Origin: Carallia brachiata
Lineage: Eukaryota > Streptophyta > Magnoliopsida > Malpighiales > Rhizophoraceae
Length of the DNA stretch: 64,000 bases
Direction: 5' to 3'
NCBI GenBank assembly: GCA_021464245.1
Contig: JADCRB010000002.1
Coordinates: 1,713,058-1,777,057, forward strand
Under the pieces are notes generated by a model. That model saw nothing but the letters and a program-made list of their open reading frames with translations, was not told where the DNA came from and made no database searches. Position numbers and translations under genes: made by a program. Positions 59,830-64,000 of the stretch are shown here, piece by piece. Each line of letters opens with the position of its first letter. Positions within the stretch are counted from its first letter, which is position 1.

Positions 59830-59942
59830 TGAAATTGAAATTATTATTTTTAAAATTAGAATTGATATTTTTAAAATAGTTGTTATTTTTATATTTCAAA
59901 AATATCAATCGTAATTTTAAAAATAACAATTATAATTTTATT
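59830..59942. repeat. AT-rich palindrome with arms of about 50 bp
   Basis: TTATTATTTTTAAAATTAGA and ATTGATATTTTTAAAATA pair with the mirrored sequence starting TATTTCAAAAATATCAATCG. The centre is near 59885. A further AT palindrome lies at about 59530-59680. Confidence 0.65.
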
Positions 59943-60442
59943 CAAGATAAAATTTCAAGACAAAACCCATAAAATATGTAACTACGCTCAAAAGAAATAA
60001 AGTATCCCCATTACAGGCTAAGAAGTGGCTACAAATTACAAAAATTTACAAAATATTGTCTTTTACACGCTAACACGTAATATCGCGCTCAACTCTAATG
60101 CTTCGGCCGGCACCGGCTCCCGACAACAAGAGACAGGAGCCAAGGGCGTTAATTTACCCATGCTAATTCTTGATACAGATGGCGTACCACTCAAGATTCC
60201 ACACCTTTTTTTGTTTTTTTGACATTTGATGTTCCATCTTTTTAATTAATCTTGAACTTGGCCAACGAACCATCCTCATCCTGTTGCTGTCTGTTTTTGG
60301 CGCTCCATTATTTTTGTTTACCTATTCTTTAGCATTTATCATATTTTTATCACCTTTTTTTTTCCAGAAATTGGAGAGGGAAAAAAAAAAAAAATGGAAG
60401 TCACTTTATCCACCGGAAAGAAAAACACCGGCCACCACCTAC

Positions 60443-60446
<4 letters not shown>

Positions 60447-60478
<32 letters not shown>
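60447..60478. repeat. (GA)n microsatellite
   Basis: About sixteen uninterrupted AG units. Confidence 0.93.
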
Positions 60479-60481
<3 letters not shown>

Positions 60482-60911
60482 TTGTGTATTGTGTTATACA
60501 CATGTCGTATATGTACATACTTTCCAGACGAAAAATTAATTTCATGATGTTGTCGCTCATCCAATCACTGATCTAACAAATCCCACAATAGTAGGAAGAT
60601 TTTTTTTTTTTTTTCAAAAGACACGAGCATAAATAACCAAATCTTCAGTGATATTCGATTATGATCGTACTCCAAGGCCAATTATTGATCAGATACACTG
60701 CTTTTTTTTATGTGAGTACATGCAGGGTAATTTCTATGCCACATGCTGTAGAGGGTCAGGATATATAGAGAGTAGAACAGAAGTTTTTCTCTTTCTTTTT
60801 TTTTTTTTAGCATGAATTAGTTATAAGTTTATTTATTGATAAAGAGGCCAAAACAATTAATACTCTATCCGTTTAGGGTTGATTCGTTCATCTTCATCAA
60901 CAAAACCTTCT

Positions 60912-60955
<44 letters not shown>
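60912..60955. repeat. (TA)n microsatellite with TTG tail
   Basis: Two TA runs around one TATTATA break, followed by GTTGTTGTTGTTGTG. The same layout is seen at 32474-32515. Confidence 0.9.
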
Positions 60956-60966
<11 letters not shown>

Positions 60967-61149
60967 TGTGTTGTTGGTTTTGCTTTCGGCTACAGTAGAG
61001 TACTCTGCCCATGATTGCCATTATTCAAGAACTTCATGCGTCAAAACCCACGAGTTTGAACAAAGATCTCTGGCTTTGGATCATTTTGGCCCCACCCAAG
61101 CAGGTCTCCTTTATATATGTCCTTGCTTTTTATCATTTTGAAGTGTAAA

Positions 61150-62640
61150 AAAGAAAAAAAACAAAGGCCAAACCGTTGAAATAGGTCAAGGAGGAACAAC
61201 TTCCAAACATGGCTGCTTGATTAGCAGAATTCTTTCTGTGGGTAAACATTAGCATTTGCGTCCAAGATTTTCGGGTCCTGGATTCACTGAACATTGAGAT
61301 TGTCCTGTCTTCCTTTTACTTTCCAGCGTCAAATCAGTTTCTAAAAACTGGGGAATGATTAACTGAAAGTGTAATCGAATATGTTGTCTCTCCGTAATCC
61401 AATATTCTAAAGTGAAGCAGATGAGAAAGGGGAAAATTCAAGAAAAAGGGGGGAAAATAGGGACATTATAAAAATATTTCGAGTGATCAACGGTCCAGGT
61501 TTTCAACTTTCATTAGTGATCCGATTAGAATAAATCAATCTCGCTATTAGCGAGGTTAGTGAAGAATTGACCTTATTAATGTCTCAGACTATGCATTTTG
61601 TTCGTCGACTTGGAAGTTGATCTTAGTCTGACAACTTACATTGTTACTAACCTTTTTTTTTTATAGAAAAAAGATAACAACCCATTGTTTCTAACTTGGT
61701 CCTTAAAGAATACAAATTTTTTACATTGAAAATCTAGTTAGAGTTTAGATATTTACTTTGGAGTTTTTAAATTTAAATCTTGAGAAGAAATGAGTGAGAT
61801 TTATAAGACAAAATAGCTATTTTTATTATATACCCAATAAATTTTTTAATAAATAAAAAAAAAGTCTTATTATGTCAATCGTTGATTAGAAGAGGAGAAA
61901 AAAATGTTCTTATCCCATTCAGCACTATTTCCTAAATTTTAAGAGGACGGCGCAGTGCATTAGGCTTCAACATTCATAAAATATAAAAAAGTTGGTGTAC
62001 ACTGCATTTTCTTTATTTTTGCATAAAAGTTATTAAAAAAACGAATCTGTGACTATCGATTAGAATAAAATAACTTTTTTTGTTACACAAAAATTATTTA
62101 TTTTCTCAATTAGTAATTGGATTGGCTTTAAATAAACTTTACCTGTAATATTAAGAATTCAAAATTTAGCGAAGACACATGTTGAAAGAAATTTTAACCA
62201 TTTGACATAATTATGCTATGCAAATGATTATTCTCAAAATATTCCCTGTATCCAAGTGCTTAACAAAAACTCTCCTTTAAAACTAAGAACTGTGGGAATG
62301 GATTTGAATTGACAGGAGCGTTAGGTGTTGAGGCTTAAGTCCAGATCAATATGGGCCGGCCCGGAAACTTCTTAGACAGTTTCTTCTTAATAAACATCAT
62401 TTGAAATGTGAAGCTGGCCTATTGATCCCTTGTTTTTTTCTTCCAAGCAGGCTGAGCCCAATATTCTTCCATCCAACAAACGAACGAGGCCCAGAAGATA
62501 TATCAATGGGCGAGCAACCGACTTTCTAGAAGTATTAGTGTTAGGTAGCCTTCCATTTGGATTTTGGACCCAAAAAAAAAAAAAAGGTTAGGTAGGCCGT
62601 TGGCGTAAGCCCTGGGCGATTATCCTGTGTCAGCGTCCCC
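61150..62640. other. Spacer and ALAD promoter region
   Basis: No coding frame recognised. Close to the ALAD gene there are TGGGCC/GGCCC motifs (for example 62350-62365 and about 62455-62520) like the site II elements of plant housekeeping promoters. Confidence 0.45.
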
Positions 62641-62813
62641 ACCTATCTCCTCACTGTATGCCTCTCCTGATTGGCTCTCAAGATTCTAATCCTCATCATC
62701 AGATAAAAAAACAGTGTCCTTTTCCCACCCTCCGCCACGCATCCTTCACATCCGAGGTCCGATTTCCTCGTGTCCGATTTTCCACATTTTTTGGAGGCCG
62801 CTCGTCATCGCTC

Positions 62814-64000
62814 ATGGCTTCAACGATTTTCAACTCTCCCTGTACAGTCCCTGCGACGAAGGCCTTAGATCATCAAAAATACGCTGGTCTAAGACCCGCG
62901 TCTACTAATTTGAGGTTCGATTGCGTGAAAAACCAAACGAAGGGTGGCCTAGGCTTCGGTCCAAGGTGAGAGCGAGTGCAGCGCACGATGGGCCGACAAA
63001 GAAGTTGGGACTGACGGACGCAGAGTGCGAAGCCGCCGTTGTTGCAGGGAATGTGCCTGAGGCGCCTCCCGCGCCGCCTCGCCGCTGCACCTGCTGGAAC
63101 TCCCGTGGTCCCTTCTCTTGTTAGTATTCCTATTAAATTCGTTTCTTTCTTGTTTTTCCGTAACTTTGTGTACGTGTTGTTTTGATAATTCGCCTATTTC
63201 ACACTGTGCCAAATTGATTTAATTTGTTTGAAGCGGCGGCAAGGAAGTTAATTATTTTTAGTGTCTGGATTTTTGCTACCTTTCTTACTTTTAACTTTTT
63301 ATTGCTTTTTTTTTTTTTTTTTTAAATCAGCCACTTAGTCGGCGCCCTCGTCGTAATCGCAGGACGCCTGCATTGAGGGCATCTTTCCAGGAAACTAATA
63401 TATCACCTGCAAATTTCGTGTATCCGCTTTTCATTCATGAAGGTTGGATGTTTTTGCACTGATTTCATTTGAGTTTTTGCTCGATTAAATGTCTCTTCCT
63501 CTTTTTTGGAAATGGTTGTCTTTAATTTATGCGAGTTTTTCGAGGTTTGCAGGCGAGGAGGACACACCTATTGGAGCAATGCCTGGATGCTACAGGTTGG
63601 GTTGGAGACATGGACTCTTAGAAGAGGTGATTTGGGGGCTAAAAATCTCTGTGTCTCCTTGTCTGAAAAATATTAGGTCCTGTGAGCTCCTTGCTAAAAG
63701 AAACCGTTGTTACCGAATACTATGTTCGTGCATAGCAATGTCTTAAATTCTTTCAGCAATGAAATATTCAGTGGAATTAGAACCAGTAGGAAGTGCTTGA
63801 GTGAGTTGATTGTATATGAGCTTATGGGGATTGTGGAGGTGGTCAGTGATACCTAGAATTTAACTCTCTAAGAAGTCTTGCGATGTATTAAATGCTTGAC
63901 TTTTATCATTTCCTTTGCTGTTTACCATACGCAATGTCTGATGCAGGTAGCAAAAGCTGGGATGTTGGCGTAAATAGTGTGGTTCTCTTCCCCAAAGTTC
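62814..64000 (+). CDS. HEMB: Delta-aminolevulinic acid dehydratase, chloroplastic, first four exons (gene continues past right edge)
   Basis: Exons 62814-63119, 63331-63442, 63553-63626 and 63947 to the edge. The enzyme condenses two 5-aminolevulinate molecules to porphobilinogen in plastid haem and chlorophyll synthesis. After a transit peptide come AECEAAVVAGNVPEAPP, AAPAGTPVVPSL, LSRRPRRNR, SFQETNISPANFVYPLFIHE, GEEDTPIGAMPGCYRLGWRH and VNSVVLFPK, a near-canonical plant ALAD N-terminus. Catalytic lysines and metal-binding residues lie beyond the window. The frame slips near 62969 (-1), 63082 (equal to -2) and 63957 (-1, in the KARDVGVN region). With splice sites and flanking frames conserved, assembly error is likelier than a pseudogene. 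I chose ATG 62814 because it opens the frame that reaches the conserved core. Confidence 0.92.

Noticed and set aside
1..64000. CRISPR arrays, operons or other prokaryotic systems
   Set aside because: The DNA is clearly plant nuclear: spliced genes, targeting peptides and plant transposons. The microsatellites are not spaced repeats.

Overview
The window is nuclear DNA from a flowering plant, most likely a eudicot. Genes have many short exons with GT-AG introns. Intergenic DNA is very AT-rich and full of small transposon-derived palindromes. Products include a chloroplast thylakoid ascorbate peroxidase, a type-A cytokinin response regulator and a plant DUF630/DUF632 protein. I cannot name the species.

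Layout. 485-733 (-) is exon 1 of a class 3 aldehyde dehydrogenase that runs off the left edge. 1-12.6 kb is otherwise a repeat-rich spacer with tandem duplications, two inverted copies of a Mutator-like MITE, a 600-bp foldback and another Mutator-like element. 12606-12737 may be an orphan transit-peptide exon. 13529-17904 (+) is the complete 12-exon thylakoid APX gene. 19539-21378 is an hAT element carrying what looks like a captured gene fragment; it ends 132 bp before the start codon of a Mediator MED22 gene (21511-23307, +). 23.3-34.9 kb is AT-rich spacer with MITEs, followed by a DUF630/DUF632 gene (34957-39051, +). A retroposon with poly(A) and target-site duplications lies at 41413-42125. 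A PDI gene ending in KDEL (43391-47106, +) has an exact CCAAT-N9-CCACG ER-stress element upstream. A type-A response regulator (48911-51605, -) has a LINE RNase H fragment in an intron. 52-62.8 kb is spacer, and the right edge holds the first exons of chloroplast delta-aminolevulinate dehydratase (62814-64000, +).

The genes form no pathway; this is ordinary plant gene order. Two observations stand out. First, five of the seven recognised genes carry 1-2 nt indels that break a conserved frame while splice sites and both flanking frames stay intact, which points to consensus errors in the assembly more than to pseudogenes. Second, there is a dense set of non-autonomous transposons with readable ends and target-site duplications: hAT (8 bp), Mutator-like (9-10 bp), PIF/Harbinger-like (TAA/TTA) and a retroposon (17 bp). 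No wholly new protein system was found; the best candidates for something undescribed are the gene-carrying hAT element and the paired MITE families.
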